DNA of 52,424 nt from Bacteroidota bacterium (lineage in GTDB: Bacteria; Bacteroidota; Ignavibacteria; Kapaibacteriales; UBA2268), in NCBI GenBank assembly GCA_029974985.1, contig JARKQC010000304.1, positions 1-52,424 on the forward strand, read 5' to 3'. The notes beneath the pieces are model-generated. The model saw nothing but the letters and a program-made list of their open reading frames with translations, did no database searches and was not told the origin of the DNA. Position numbers and translations under genes: made by a program. How positions within the stretch are numbered: position 1 is the stretch's first letter; the number at the start of each line of letters is the position of its first letter. Below, one piece after another: positions 42,920 to 52,424 of the stretch.

Positions 42920-43279
42920 TTAGTTCCTTTTATTAATATTGTGAGATGACATAACACTTAAACGACCAGCAGTAGCCCATTGACCATCTTGAGATTTATG
43001 CCCCAAAAATTGAATACGTTTAATTTGTGCATTTTTACTAAATGACATTTGTATTGCGGCCGTAATTACAGCAACTAATTCTGTATCAAGAACTTCATCA
43101 ACAATTTCAGTACCAGTAAGTGGTTTATGTGCTATTGATTTTTGCTGTTTATTTGCAGACATTTTTGAATCTATATATTTCATAAATGCTATTATTAAAG
43201 AAAAAGCAAATAATACAGTAAATACACTTGTCATACCGACAACTGTAAGCTCTAATGCATAAATAATTTTATCTAACAT
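42920..43279 (-). CDS. OadG/MmdD-like small membrane subunit
   Basis: A 119-residue protein with one N-terminal TM segment (about 9-33: LTVVGMTSVFTVLFAFSLIIAF), typical of OadG. OadG (or delta, MmdD) anchors and assembles the decarboxylase complex. The middle carries a Lys/Ser-rich linker (SANKQQKSIAHK) and the end (EVLDTELVAVITAAIQMSF...) is the family's short C-terminal part. The assignment rests on the TM profile, the VVGMTSVF motif and its place between alpha and carrier genes. Three bases separate it from the carrier gene. Confidence 0.85.
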   Translation of the reverse strand: MLDKIIYALELTVVGMTSVFTVLFAFSLIIAFMKYIDSKMSANKQQKSIAHKPLTGTEIVDEVLDTELVAVITAAIQMSFSKNAQIKRIQFLGHKSQDGQWATAGRLSVMSSHNINKRN

Positions 43280-43308
43280 ATTATTTTATTTAAATTTTAT
43301 TTAAAAAA

Positions 43309-44862
43309 TTACATTGGAATAAGACCATGTTTCTTCTCTGGTCTAAGTTCTCTCTTATTTAATGATGTTTCAAGAGCAATTGATAAATATAATCTTGTTT
43401 GCATAGGCTCTATAACAGAATCCACCATACCAGCACCTGCCGCAACATAAGGGTTTAACATTTCACTTTTATATTTTTCAATTAATTCTTGACGCTTAGC
43501 TTTTGGATTTTCATTATTTTTGATTTCATCTCTATAAAGAACCGATACAGCACCTTCAGGGCCCATAACAGCAATTTCAGCAGTTGGCCAAGCGGCTACT
43601 CTATCCGCACCTAACGATTTAGCACACATTGCCAAATAAGCACCTCCATAAGCCTTACGTATTACCAAAGTAAGTTTTGGAACTGTGGTAGCAGAATAAG
43701 AGAATAATAATTTTGCACCATGCCTAATGATACCACCAAATTCCTGTTCAACACCAGGCATAAAACCGGGTACATCAACAAATGATATTAATGGTATATT
43801 AAAAGCATTGCAAAATCTAACAAATCTCGATGCTTTATCAGAAGCATTAATATCAATAGCACCAGATAAATGATTAGGCTGATTAGCAATAACTCCAACA
43901 ACTCGACCATTTAAACGTGCAAAAGCTATTATTATATTTTTAGCAAAATGACTTTGTACCTCAAATAAAGTACCTGGGTCAAATACTCTATTTAATATAT
44001 CATACATATTATAAGCTTCTCTTGGATCATCAGGGATTATTGTATTTAAAGATTCATCATTAGATAAATCTAATTCATTCGAACCATAATAAGGTGGATT
44101 TTCAGTATTATTAGATGGCAAATAACTAAGTAGTTTCTTTGTTATTTCAATAGCTTCAGCATCATCACGAGCAATAAAATGAACATTACCACTAATTGTT
44201 GCCTGAGCCATAGCTCCACCAAGTTCTTCAGCTCCGATATCCTCACCAGTAGCTTCTTTTATGACATTAGGACCAGCAATAAACATTTTGCCAGTACCTT
44301 GAACCATAATGATGAAATCCATTAAAGCGGGAGAATATGCTGCGCCTCCCGCACAAGGACCAGCCACAATAGCAATTTGAGGTACAACACCAGACAATAA
44401 TGTATTATGATAGAAAATTTCACCATAACCACGAAGTGAGTAAATACCTTCTTGAATTCTTGCGCCACCACTATCATTTATCGTTATAAATGGCGCTCCA
44501 TCGCGAAGTGCTTTTTTTGCCATTTCGCTCATTTTCCAAGCGTGCATAGCACCAACGCTACCACCCATAACTGTAAAATCTTGCGAAGCCGCATATACTA
44601 AACGTCCATCAATAGAGCCTAATGCAGTCGCGATACCATCAGCAGAAGATTGCTTTATTCCAGCTAATTCAAAAGCTCGATTTGGTTGAGCAAAAATAAA
44701 AAACTCATCGTAAAATCCATTATCAAACAACAAATGAAGACGTTCTCTTGCTGTTAATTTTCCAAGTTTGTGTTGTTGTTCGATTTTTTCAATTCCACCA
44801 CCAAGAAGAGTATTCGCTTTTTTTTCCCTAAGCTCTAAAATTTTATCTTTTACACTCGACAT
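43309..44862 (-). CDS. mmdA: Carboxyltransferase (alpha) subunit, MmdA/PCC-beta type
   Basis: A 517-residue acyl-CoA carboxyltransferase. The start at 44862 (MSSVKDKILELREKKA) is preferred over an ORF extension of 28 residues, which is hydrophobic and unlike the family. Landmarks: GGGIEKIEQQHKLGKLTARER, GARIQEGIYSLRGYGEIF, FVDVPGFMPGVEQEFGGIIRHGAKLL and AYGGAYLAMCAKSLGADR, all typical of MmdA and propionyl-CoA carboxylase beta. It removes the carboxyl group of methylmalonyl-CoA and gives it to biotin. Genes for small subunit, carrier and pump follow, which points to Na+-coupled methylmalonyl-CoA decarboxylase rather than a soluble carboxylase. It is divergent from the glycosyltransferase gene. 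Confidence 0.93.
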   Translation of the reverse strand: MSSVKDKILELREKKANTLLGGGIEKIEQQHKLGKLTARERLHLLFDNGFYDEFFIFAQPNRAFELAGIKQSSADGIATALGSIDGRLVYAASQDFTVMGGSVGAMHAWKMSEMAKKALRDGAPFITINDSGGARIQEGIYSLRGYGEIFYHNTLLSGVVPQIAIVAGPCAGGAAYSPALMDFIIMVQGTGKMFIAGPNVIKEATGEDIGAEELGGAMAQATISGNVHFIARDDAEAIEITKKLLSYLPSNNTENPPYYGSNELDLSNDESLNTIIPDDPREAYNMYDILNRVFDPGTLFEVQSHFAKNIIIAFARLNGRVVGVIANQPNHLSGAIDINASDKASRFVRFCNAFNIPLISFVDVPGFMPGVEQEFGGIIRHGAKLLFSYSATTVPKLTLVIRKAYGGAYLAMCAKSLGADRVAAWPTAEIAVMGPEGAVSVLYRDEIKNNENPKAKRQELIEKYKSEMLNPYVAAGAGMVDSVIEPMQTRLYLSIALETSLNKRELRPEKKHGLIPM

Positions 44863-45218
44863 TTTTATTACCAGATATATAAAGAAAAAATACAAATTAT
44901 TATAAATAATTAATTCAAAAATATGACTTTTATAATAAATAAACAATTTTTAATTGTATATATGTAACAATATTCCTTTAATTTGTATCAAATTAATTTA
45001 TTTGAAGTTATTTAGGTGTTTTAAATAATAAATATGTGTAATAAATTGTACAGTAATAATAAATAATTATATTATTGTAATTATTGGTTATTTAAAAATT
45101 CATCATTTTAATTTTTGAATTTATAAAAATAACAGAATTTATAAAAATAATAATTTTGCAAATTATACTTATATTCGTATTTTAGAAATATGCAATCTGA
45201 ATTTTATACTAAAATATT
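44863..45218. other. Divergent intergenic region of mmdA and the glycosyltransferase
   Basis: About 356 bases, nearly all A/T. Both promoters should lie here, but I cannot single out convincing boxes. The only structure is a short tandem repeat at 45117-45152. I see no gene. Confidence 0.6.
45117..45152. repeat. 18-base tandem repeat, two copies
   Basis: GAATTTATAAAAATAA followed by CA (45117-45134) and again followed by TA (45135-45152). It lies 67 bases before the glycosyltransferase start, so it overlaps the likely promoter. Confidence 0.7.
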
Positions 45219-46424
45219 ATGAAAATACTTCATATTAATACTACTGATTCAAGTGGCTCGGGTATATTTGCTAAAAGAATTAATCGAGCTTTAAAAAAAA
45301 TTAATATAGATTCCAAATTACTTGTTTTGGATAAAAATATTGATGATAATAATGAAGTAATCTCATATTTTGAAAATGCCAAAAGCAAATATGATAAAAT
45401 TAAAGCATTATTTACGAGAAATTTTTTACCAAGCTATTATCAATGGAAAACACGTAGTATTACAAATGATTTAGAAATGTTTACTTTTCCAAAATCGTTA
45501 ATTGATATTACAAAGCATCAATCTTATTATGATTGTGATATTGTTCACCTTCACCAAGTATATGATTTTATTGATTATAAATCATTTTTTAAAATTAATA
45601 AAAAGCCAATTGTATGGACTTTTCATGATATGAATCCTTTTAGTGGTGGCTGGCATATAATTGATAAAGAAAAAATTTATTCAAAAAAAATAAATAAAAT
45701 AGCTAAAAAAAATTTAGAAATTAAGAAAAATGCATATTCAAATATTCAAAAAATGACAATTATAAGCCCTTCGCAGTTTTTGTTAAAAGAAATTAATAAT
45801 TCAAAATTATTTGAATTTTTTAAAAAGGAACAGGTTTTTAATGGAATTGATTTGGATATATTTAAGCCATATAACAAAGAATTAGCTTGTGAAATTATGA
45901 ATTTACCCAAAAATAAAAAATTTATTCTATTTTTAGCAGATGACCATAATCGCATTAATAAGGGTAAAGATATTTTTCTTAAAATTTATAAAAAAACTAA
46001 AGAAAAATATAATTTTTTAATAGTTGGAAAAAATTCTTTTTGCGAAAATTATATTCTCGATGGAGTTTATCAAATTGGTTTTATGAAAGATGAAAAATTA
46101 TTACCAATTTTATATTCTTGTGTTGATATCTCGATAGTACCATCTCGATATGAATCTTTTTCACTTGTTACAATCGAATCAATTGCTTGCGGAGTACCAG
46201 TAGTTGCGTTTGATACTTCTGGACCAAAAGAAATATTAGAGCATAAAATATCTGGTTATTTAGCTAAAATTGATAATATTGAAGATTTTATAAATGGCAT
46301 TGAATATTTGAGTAAGACAGAATATACTGAAAAATTTAAAATTGAAACTCTTAAACGCTCCAAATTATTTGATATTAATTTAATTGCAAAACAATATGAA
46401 AATATATATAATGAATTAATTTGA
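45219..46424 (+). CDS. GT4-like glycosyltransferase
   Basis: A 401-residue cytoplasmic glycosyltransferase of the GT-B fold, GT4 style. The N-terminus KILHINTTDSSGSGIFAKRI is the typical start, with the acceptor-site loop HLHQVYDFIDY and TFHDMNPFSGGWH near 140. The C-terminal nucleotide-sugar domain has VPSRYESFSLVTIESIACGVPVVAFDTSGPKEIL split around the E-x7-E type motif, recognisable here as ESFSLVTIE. The sugar donor and acceptor are unknown. It is a lone gene, not within a visible polysaccharide cluster, and is divergent from the decarboxylase operon. It may decorate surface glycans or proteins. Confidence 0.9.
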   Translation: MKILHINTTDSSGSGIFAKRINRALKKINIDSKLLVLDKNIDDNNEVISYFENAKSKYDKIKALFTRNFLPSYYQWKTRSITNDLEMFTFPKSLIDITKHQSYYDCDIVHLHQVYDFIDYKSFFKINKKPIVWTFHDMNPFSGGWHIIDKEKIYSKKINKIAKKNLEIKKNAYSNIQKMTIISPSQFLLKEINNSKLFEFFKKEQVFNGIDLDIFKPYNKELACEIMNLPKNKKFILFLADDHNRINKGKDIFLKIYKKTKEKYNFLIVGKNSFCENYILDGVYQIGFMKDEKLLPILYSCVDISIVPSRYESFSLVTIESIACGVPVVAFDTSGPKEILEHKISGYLAKIDNIEDFINGIEYLSKTEYTEKFKIETLKRSKLFDINLIAKQYENIYNELI

Positions 46425-46550
46425 TAAATATTTAACTTAAAACCTCAACATAATTTAAAATAAAACAAATATTCTTTTTAATCGTTTTTATAATTGACAA
46501 AAATTGTATATATTTGTAATGAAAAAATGTATGAAATTAAGGAGTTGAAA

Positions 46551-46808
46551 ATGGAAATAGATAATTTAAATGTCAAACAGGCTTATTATCAGCCATCGCG
46601 AGAAGTTGTTGATAAGGAACAACTTGTTGATAAAAATCCAAATATTCAACAAAATTTACAAGTTCAAGTTTTAAAAGAAGCGGCACAAGGACCGTCTTCT
46701 CCAACTTCACAAGCAGTACAGTTATTAGCTAATACCCAAGGTGCAAGTGTATTGCAAGCACAAGCACAGCAACAAATTAGAAATGGATATCTCGATATTA
46801 AAGTTTAA
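46551..46808 (+). CDS. Small Gln-rich protein of unknown function
   Basis: An 85-residue protein. The start at 46551 is chosen because AAGGAG lies 8 bases upstream, one of the strongest ribosome binding sites in the window; longer in-frame versions have no such support. It has no signal peptide, TM segment or cysteine. Composition is rich in Gln, Ala, Asn and Val, with a helical-looking C-terminal half (QAVQLLANTQGAS, LQAQAQQQIRNGYLD). I do not recognise a family; the IRNGYLDIKV end is faintly like FlgM-type anti-sigma tails but the support is weak. It is flanked by a terminator and sits upstream of CIRCE-groES. Confidence 0.6.
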   Translation: MEIDNLNVKQAYYQPSREVVDKEQLVDKNPNIQQNLQVQVLKEAAQGPSSPTSQAVQLLANTQGASVLQAQAQQQIRNGYLDIKV

Positions 46809-46830
46809 GATGAATTTATTAATTTTAAAT

Positions 46831-46866
46831 GGAGATAATTCAATATAGAAATATCTCCTTTTTTTT
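46831..46866 (+). terminator. Terminator of the small Gln-rich gene
   Basis: GGAGATA (46831-46837) pairs with TATCTCC (46852-46858), followed by eight Ts. It lies 22 bases after the stop and separates the small gene from groES. Confidence 0.85.
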
Positions 46867-46957
46867 ATTATAAATTTTTGAAATAAATCTTTTTCAAATT
46901 TACCATCAAAAAAAAAATAATACAAAACAATAATTAAAAAAATATTTCGTGTTTATA

Positions 46958-46984
46958 TTAGCACTCGATACAAATGAGTGCTAA
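46958..46984 (+). promoter_or_regulatory. CIRCE operator of groESL
   Basis: A perfect CIRCE: TTAGCACTC (46958-46966), 9 bases, GAGTGCTAA (46976-46984), about 100 bases before groES. The HrcA repressor binds it and releases on heat or misfolding (established). hrcA itself is not in the window. Confidence 0.97.
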
Positions 46985-47086
46985 TTATTTTAAATAATTA
47001 TTGAAAATTCAATATAATAGAAAGTAAATTAATCATATTATAATTATATTATTTTTAAAAACTAAATAATTCATAGGAGAATTATA

Positions 47087-47374
47087 ATGAATTTAAAACC
47101 ATTGCATGACCGTATAATAGTAAAACCAGCTCAAGCAGAAGAAGTAACAAGAGGTGGTATCATTATTCCAGATACAGCAAAGGAAAAACCAATGCAAGGC
47201 GAAATCTTAGCTATTGGACAAGGTAAAGTTTCAGAAGATGGAAAAGTAACTGCTTTACAAGTGAAAGTAGGGGATAAAGTACTTTATGGAAAATATTCTG
47301 GTACTGAAATAACTGTTAATGGCGAAGAATTACTTATAATGCGCGAAAGCGATATATTTGCTATTATTGACTAA
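47087..47374 (+). CDS. groES: GroES co-chaperonin
   Basis: A 95-residue co-chaperonin forming the heptameric lid of GroEL. The N-terminus [13 protein letters not shown], the mobile loop ([18 protein letters not shown]) and [15 protein letters not shown] are all standard, and the length is typical. The start is supported by AGGAG at about 7 bases. It lies 102 bases after CIRCE and 44 bases before groEL, forming the usual operon under HrcA control. Confidence 0.98.
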   Translation: MNLKPLHDRIIVKPAQAEEVTRGGIIIPDTAKEKPMQGEILAIGQGKVSEDGKVTALQVKVGDKVLYGKYSGTEITVNGEELLIMRESDIFAIID

Positions 47375-47403
47375 TATTGTAAAAAATAAATTATATTTAA
47401 TAA

Positions 47404-49056
<1,653 letters not shown>

Positions 49057-49086
49057 TAGTTTTAAGAAATTATTAAAAAATTTTTG

Positions 49087-49120
49087 GGGCTAAGGTTTTT
49101 TAAATTTTAGCCCTTTTTTT
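49087..49120 (+). terminator. Terminator of groESL
   Basis: GGGCTAA (49087-49093) pairs with TTAGCCC (49107-49113), followed by seven Ts. It is 30 bases after the groEL stop. The 230 bases from here to lspA are AT-rich and show no gene. Confidence 0.9.
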
Positions 49121-49350
49121 ATTAACAAATAGATTTGCTTGTTTTATGATAGCAGAGTGGATTAAATTATTTTTTTTGCTAAAAATAGATTTAATTACAT
49201 ATTATCTAAAAAAATATTTAATAAAAAAAATAAAATATAATCTTATTATTATCGAATTATTAAAATTAAATAAAATTGAATATTTATTTATTAATTTTGA
49301 ATGATATAATTGATAAATACAATAAAAAATAATTTAAACTTAAATATATT

Positions 49351-49974
49351 ATGAATGAAGAACAGAATAAATCAATAAAACCATTTTTTATATTATCTAC
49401 AATAATGATTTTTATTGACCAAATCACAAAATTATATTTCAAAGGATTTAATTTTGCTGGAATTAATCATATTGGATATAATTATGGTGAACAGGTTACT
49501 ATAATTGATAATATACTTTATTGGACTTATATAGAAAATCCCGGTATGGCATTTGGAATACAATTCGGATGGGGTAAAATTTTCCTTAGTTTATTTTCAA
49601 TTATTGCAAGTATCTTATTAATAATCTTATTAATAAAAATGAAAAATGAAAATTTATGGGTAAAAATGGGGTTTTCATTGATTTTAGCGGGAGCTGTAGG
49701 AAATCTTATTGATAGAGTATTTTATGGTGTTATTTTTGGCGAAAGTCCTTTATTTTATGGTAAAGTTGTTGATTTTATCCAAGTAAATATTCCTGATATT
49801 GATTTTTTAGGATGGACGCATTTTCCCGTATTTAATATTGCTGATTCTTGCGTTACTATCGGAGTTTCTATTCTAATCCTTGTTCATAATAAATTGCCAG
49901 AATGGAATCAAATTATCAAAAATAATAAAGAAGAACAAATCGAGCAATCAACATTATCGGAAGAAAATAATTGA
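49351..49974 (+). CDS. lspA: Lipoprotein signal peptidase (LspA)
   Basis: A 207-residue integral aspartyl protease that cleaves lipoprotein signal peptides after lipid attachment. Four TM segments are visible. Conserved motifs: FIDQITKLYF (21-30), NPGMAFGI (63-70), GAVGNLIDR (114-122), and the catalytic Asp141 (KVVDFI) and Asp165 (FNIADSC). Compared with the ~165-residue family it has a longer loop (YGVIFGESPLFYG) and a charged, Glu-rich C-terminal extension of about 25 residues. It would process the lipoproteins at 15445 and 24757. The stop overlaps the TTG start of rluD by four bases. Confidence 0.96.
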   Translation: MNEEQNKSIKPFFILSTIMIFIDQITKLYFKGFNFAGINHIGYNYGEQVTIIDNILYWTYIENPGMAFGIQFGWGKIFLSLFSIIASILLIILLIKMKNENLWVKMGFSLILAGAVGNLIDRVFYGVIFGESPLFYGKVVDFIQVNIPDIDFLGWTHFPVFNIADSCVTIGVSILILVHNKLPEWNQIIKNNKEEQIEQSTLSEENN

Positions 49975-51059
49975 GTTCAGATTTTGACAATAGAAATTAT
50001 CCCGAATATATAGAAAAAGAATTTGCTTTTAAGGTTGCAAAAGGGCAAACTCCCGAAAGAATAGACCAATATTTAACAAAATATATATATAATGCTACTC
50101 GAAATAGAGTACAGAAAGCCATTGATGATAAAAAAGTTACAATCAATGGAAAAGTTGTTAAATCAAGCAGAAAAGTACAGCCCAATGATGAAATTATTTG
50201 CAAAATAATGAAAGCACCACCTATCGAATTGTTACCTGAAAATATTTCAATGGATATTATATTTGAAGATGATTATTTGATTGTTGTTAATAAACCAGCG
50301 GGAATGTGTACTCACCCGGGTTTTGGGCATAGATACGGGACTCTTGTAAATGCTGTTTTATATCATTTCGGTATGCGAAATGCGATTGAAATCGATGATT
50401 ATGATAAGGAAAACGAAGAAGATGGGGAAGAGGATAATGATAATGTGATTAATGAAGCAGAAATTTTTGCATCAGACTCTATTAGACCGGGAATTGTGCA
50501 TAGGTTAGACAAAGATACTTCGGGATTGCTCGTTATTGCAAAAAATCCTCAAGTTCACGCAAAACTATCTGCTCAATTTGCGAACAGAACAATCGAACGA
50601 GAATATAATGCACTCGTTTGGGGCGAAATGAAAGACGATTACGGTATAATCGAAGGTGATATTGGAAGGTCGCCAAGAGATAGAAAACTTTTTGCTGTTG
50701 TTAAAAAAAATGGAAAATATGCTAAAACTGAATATTGGACTTTAGCGAGATATAAATTTGTTTCGCTTGTAAAATTAAAGTTACATACGGGACGCACACA
50801 TCAGATAAGAGTTCATTTGAACAGTATTAATCACACTGTTTTTGGTGATCCCGCTTATGGGGGTGATAAAATGCTTTATCACGGATTGCCCGAAATTAAT
50901 AAAATTGCAAATCGCTGTTTAAAAAATGTAAATCGTCAGCTTTTACATGCGAAAACTATTGGATATACGCACCCCGTTACTAATGAATATTTAAAATTCG
51001 ATTCTGAACTTCCCGAAGATATTAAAACTGTAATAGATATAATTAAAACAAATTTTTAA
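49971..51059 (+). CDS. rluD: RluA/RluD-family pseudouridine synthase
   Basis: A 362-residue pseudouridine synthase. S4 RNA-binding domain at about 20-75 (RIDQYLTKYIYNATRNRVQKAI), then the catalytic domain: VNKPAGMCTHPG (106-117), catalytic Asp180 in HRLDKDTSG, LHTGRTHQIRVH and FGDPAYGG. RluD modifies 23S rRNA helix 69; other RluA-family targets cannot be excluded. An acidic insert (about 141-165, with EENEEDGEEDNDN-like composition) lies between the catalytic motifs and is unusual. Start is TTG, overlapping the lspA stop by four bases, so translation is coupled. The nitroreductase gene follows after 19 bases. Confidence 0.93.
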   Translation: MSSDFDNRNYPEYIEKEFAFKVAKGQTPERIDQYLTKYIYNATRNRVQKAIDDKKVTINGKVVKSSRKVQPNDEIICKIMKAPPIELLPENISMDIIFEDDYLIVVNKPAGMCTHPGFGHRYGTLVNAVLYHFGMRNAIEIDDYDKENEEDGEEDNDNVINEAEIFASDSIRPGIVHRLDKDTSGLLVIAKNPQVHAKLSAQFANRTIEREYNALVWGEMKDDYGIIEGDIGRSPRDRKLFAVVKKNGKYAKTEYWTLARYKFVSLVKLKLHTGRTHQIRVHLNSINHTVFGDPAYGGDKMLYHGLPEINKIANRCLKNVNRQLLHAKTIGYTHPVTNEYLKFDSELPEDIKTVIDIIKTNF

Positions 51060-51078
51060 TTTTTTTTTAGGATAATTT

Positions 51079-51681
51079 ATGATACAAAAATTTGCTGAAA
51101 CTTCAGTACCTATTAATGAAATTATTTCAAAAAGATGGTCCCCGAGAGCTTTTGATATTAATAAAAAAGTTAAAGAAAACGATGTTATTGCAATTTGTGA
51201 AGCCGCTCGCTGGGCACCATCTTGTATAAACGAACAGCCTTGGCGATTTATAGTTTGGGATTATTACAAAAATCCCGATTCTTATAATCGTGCATTAAAA
51301 TGTATGAGCCCATCTAATCAAAAATGGGTCAAAAATGCACCAATAGTTATTGCAAGCTTTGCTAATAATACTTTCAAAAGTGATAATTCAGAAAATCGTT
51401 GGGGACAGCATGATACAGGCCTTGCAACACAAAACATTCTTCTTCAAGCTTTTGCATTAGGGCTTGTTGCTCATCCTTTAGGTGGATTTGAAATGGATAT
51501 TTTAAAATCTGAATTTAATATTCCCGACAATTACACTCCAATGACTTTTATTGCAATTGGCTATCAAGCCGAAGCAGAAATTTTAGATGAAAGAAATGCA
51601 AAAAGAGAATATGCAACTAGAGAACGTATGCCTTTAAATCAATTATTTTTCGATAGTGCTTGGGAAAATGGATTAATGTAA
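51079..51681 (+). CDS. Nitroreductase-family FMN oxidoreductase
   Basis: A 200-residue enzyme of the nitroreductase superfamily. The FMN-phosphate motif is SKRWSPRAFD near 17-26 (compare RRSxRxF), followed by CEAARWAPSCINEQPWRFIV (about 40-59), and the second FMN segment DTGLATQNILLQAFALGLVAHPLGGF. These give an NAD(P)H-dependent reductase of unknown substrate. ATG at 51079 has AGGATAA upstream. It is 19 bases after rluD, probably in the same operon. A strong bidirectional terminator follows. Confidence 0.92.
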   Translation: MIQKFAETSVPINEIISKRWSPRAFDINKKVKENDVIAICEAARWAPSCINEQPWRFIVWDYYKNPDSYNRALKCMSPSNQKWVKNAPIVIASFANNTFKSDNSENRWGQHDTGLATQNILLQAFALGLVAHPLGGFEMDILKSEFNIPDNYTPMTFIAIGYQAEAEILDERNAKREYATRERMPLNQLFFDSAWENGLM

Positions 51682-51686
51682 AAAAA

Positions 51687-51722
51687 ATGCTCAGATTATA
51701 GTATTATTTGTAATCTGAGCAT
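51687..51722. terminator. Bidirectional terminator between nitroreductase and T9SS-cargo genes
   Basis: ATGCTCAGATTA (51687-51698) pairs perfectly with TAATCTGAGCAT (51711-51722); A run on the left, T run on the right. It serves both convergent genes. Confidence 0.9.
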
Positions 51723-51745
51723 CTTTTTTAAAGAAAATAATTATT

Positions 51746-52424
51746 TTATTTCATAATTATTAATTTTTCGCTTACTTTTAAATTGCCGCAAGTTAGAATG
51801 ATAGTATATTCACCATTAGTTAGATTACTAAGATTTACTTTCAATGTTTGATTATTTGAATTAATCAATTTTGATGTTAAATCTTGTACCATTCTACCAG
51901 ATAAATCATAAATTTTTATGTTACTGGCAGAACAGTCACTTGTAGTAAACGATATTTCGATCATATCTTTTATTGGATTCGGTGAAATGCTTAAAGATAA
52001 TTTATTATCTTTACTTTCAACATTTCCTTTTAAATAAAATACTGCATCGTTTGAATAATTTAATCCCGATACTTCATTTCCTGACAAATAATCTGTAATA
52101 TTTGACAATTCAATATTTTCAAATTTATTTGTCCGTGAATTGAAGTATTTTACTGTTAATTCTTCATTGAAAACTGCTCCATCAATATTTGGAGTTTGTG
52201 AGTTATCTCCCCAAATTGTTACTGCTGTTAAATTATTTTTTATCGCTCCCGAACCAATAAGCTCTCCACTGCGATTGAAAATGCCTATTTCATCGCCATC
52301 ATTAGCATCTATAGAAAATATTGCAACTGCTGAATTTCCCGTTCTGTTATATTCTGGAATTAGATATTTAGGCATTGGGCTAATGGCTTGCGCTAATACT
52401 CTGCCCGATGAATTGGCTGGATAT
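51746..52424 (-). CDS. T9SS cargo protein, C-terminal part (partial)
   Basis: The frame runs without stop from the window's right edge to 51746, so this is the end of a larger gene; the Met at 52375 is probably internal, since open coding continues upstream of it. The visible part has a beta-rich domain (IFSIDANDGDEIGIFN, SGELIGSGAI, TAVTIWGDN) that resembles a repeated module of FCB-group surface proteins, then a T9SS type A sorting domain (SPNPIKDMIEISF, IKIYDLSGRMVQDL, LTNGEYTIIL, ending KLIIMK). It is exported by SprA. The catalytic or binding part lies outside the window. Confidence 0.85.
   Translation of the reverse strand, partial: YPANSSGRVLAQAISPMPKYLIPEYNRTGNSAVAIFSIDANDGDEIGIFNRSGELIGSGAIKNNLTAVTIWGDNSQTPNIDGAVFNEELTVKYFNSRTNKFENIELSNITDYLSGNEVSGLNYSNDAVFYLKGNVESKDNKLSLSISPNPIKDMIEISFTTSDCSASNIKIYDLSGRMVQDLTSKLINSNNQTLKVNLSNLTNGEYTIILTCGNLKVSEKLIIMK

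Noticed and set aside
44863..44946. 28-residue N-terminal extension of the carboxyltransferase
   Set aside because: Hydrophobic and unlike MmdA/PCC-beta N-termini; the ATG at 44862 gives the normal family start.
49146..49241. 31-codon frame after the groEL terminator (starts MIAEW)
   Set aside because: No ribosome binding site, biased Lys/Ile/Leu composition as expected from AT-rich noncoding DNA, and no family likeness.

Overview
The window is strongly AT-rich (roughly 70 % or more A+T by eye). It looks like chromosome from a diderm bacterium of the Bacteroidota / FCB group, possibly near Ignavibacteria or Kapabacteria; that placement is inference. Evidence: a full-length SprA (the type IX secretion system, T9SS, translocon), four proteins ending in T9SS sorting domains, a lipopolysaccharide-export ATPase, an Omp85-family barrel, lipoprotein signal peptides, and tRNA genes preceded by Bacteroidota-type promoters (TTG/TTTG, 20 bases, TAnnTTTG). 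hydF and a Na+-pumping decarboxylase operon suggest anaerobic or fermentative capacity.

Layout. 1-5189 is a low-density, repeat-rich stretch with two secreted T9SS cargo genes on the minus strand and three copies of a dispersed repeat. 5190-15343 holds sprA, an OsmC peroxidase, a lone receiver protein, tRNA-Gly(GCC), a PilM-like protein, rsmD and tRNA-Leu(GAG). 15445-20834 is a lipoprotein-subtilase pair overlapping by one base. 20913-28473 carries a STAS protein (minus), then ileS, a small lipoprotein, mtgA and mutS. 28540-35896 is all minus strand: an FmdB zinc ribbon, an LRR protein, two outer-membrane barrels, a phosphatase-like protein and priA. 36037-41301 is degQ-lptB-LCP-sixA-hydF. 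41360-44862 is a minus-strand Na+-translocating decarboxylase operon of mmdA-G-C-B type. 45219-52424 holds a glycosyltransferase, a small unknown protein, CIRCE-groES-groEL, lspA-rluD, a nitroreductase and the end of another T9SS cargo gene cut by the window edge.

How they work together. Much of the window serves the envelope: SprA exports the CTD-bearing proteins; LspA matures the lipoproteins; DegQ, MtgA, LptB, the LCP protein and the Omp85-like protein serve periplasm, wall and outer membrane. MutS, PriA, RsmD, RluD, IleRS and GroESL are housekeeping. The decarboxylase would convert the free energy of (methyl)malonyl-CoA decarboxylation into a Na+ gradient.

Points most worth a second look: an isoleucyl-tRNA synthetase whose HIGH motif reads GVHH; palindromic repeats inserted in frame inside a T9SS sorting domain; a secreted phosphatase-like protein whose signature Arg is Gln, three bases upstream of an Omp85-family gene; a 16-cysteine T9SS cargo; and the lipoprotein-subtilase pair. 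I see no CRISPR array, rRNA, transposase, integrase or prophage, and I cannot claim a proven new system; the 28.9-33.4 kb envelope cluster is the best candidate. All calls come from reading the sequence, without database searches.
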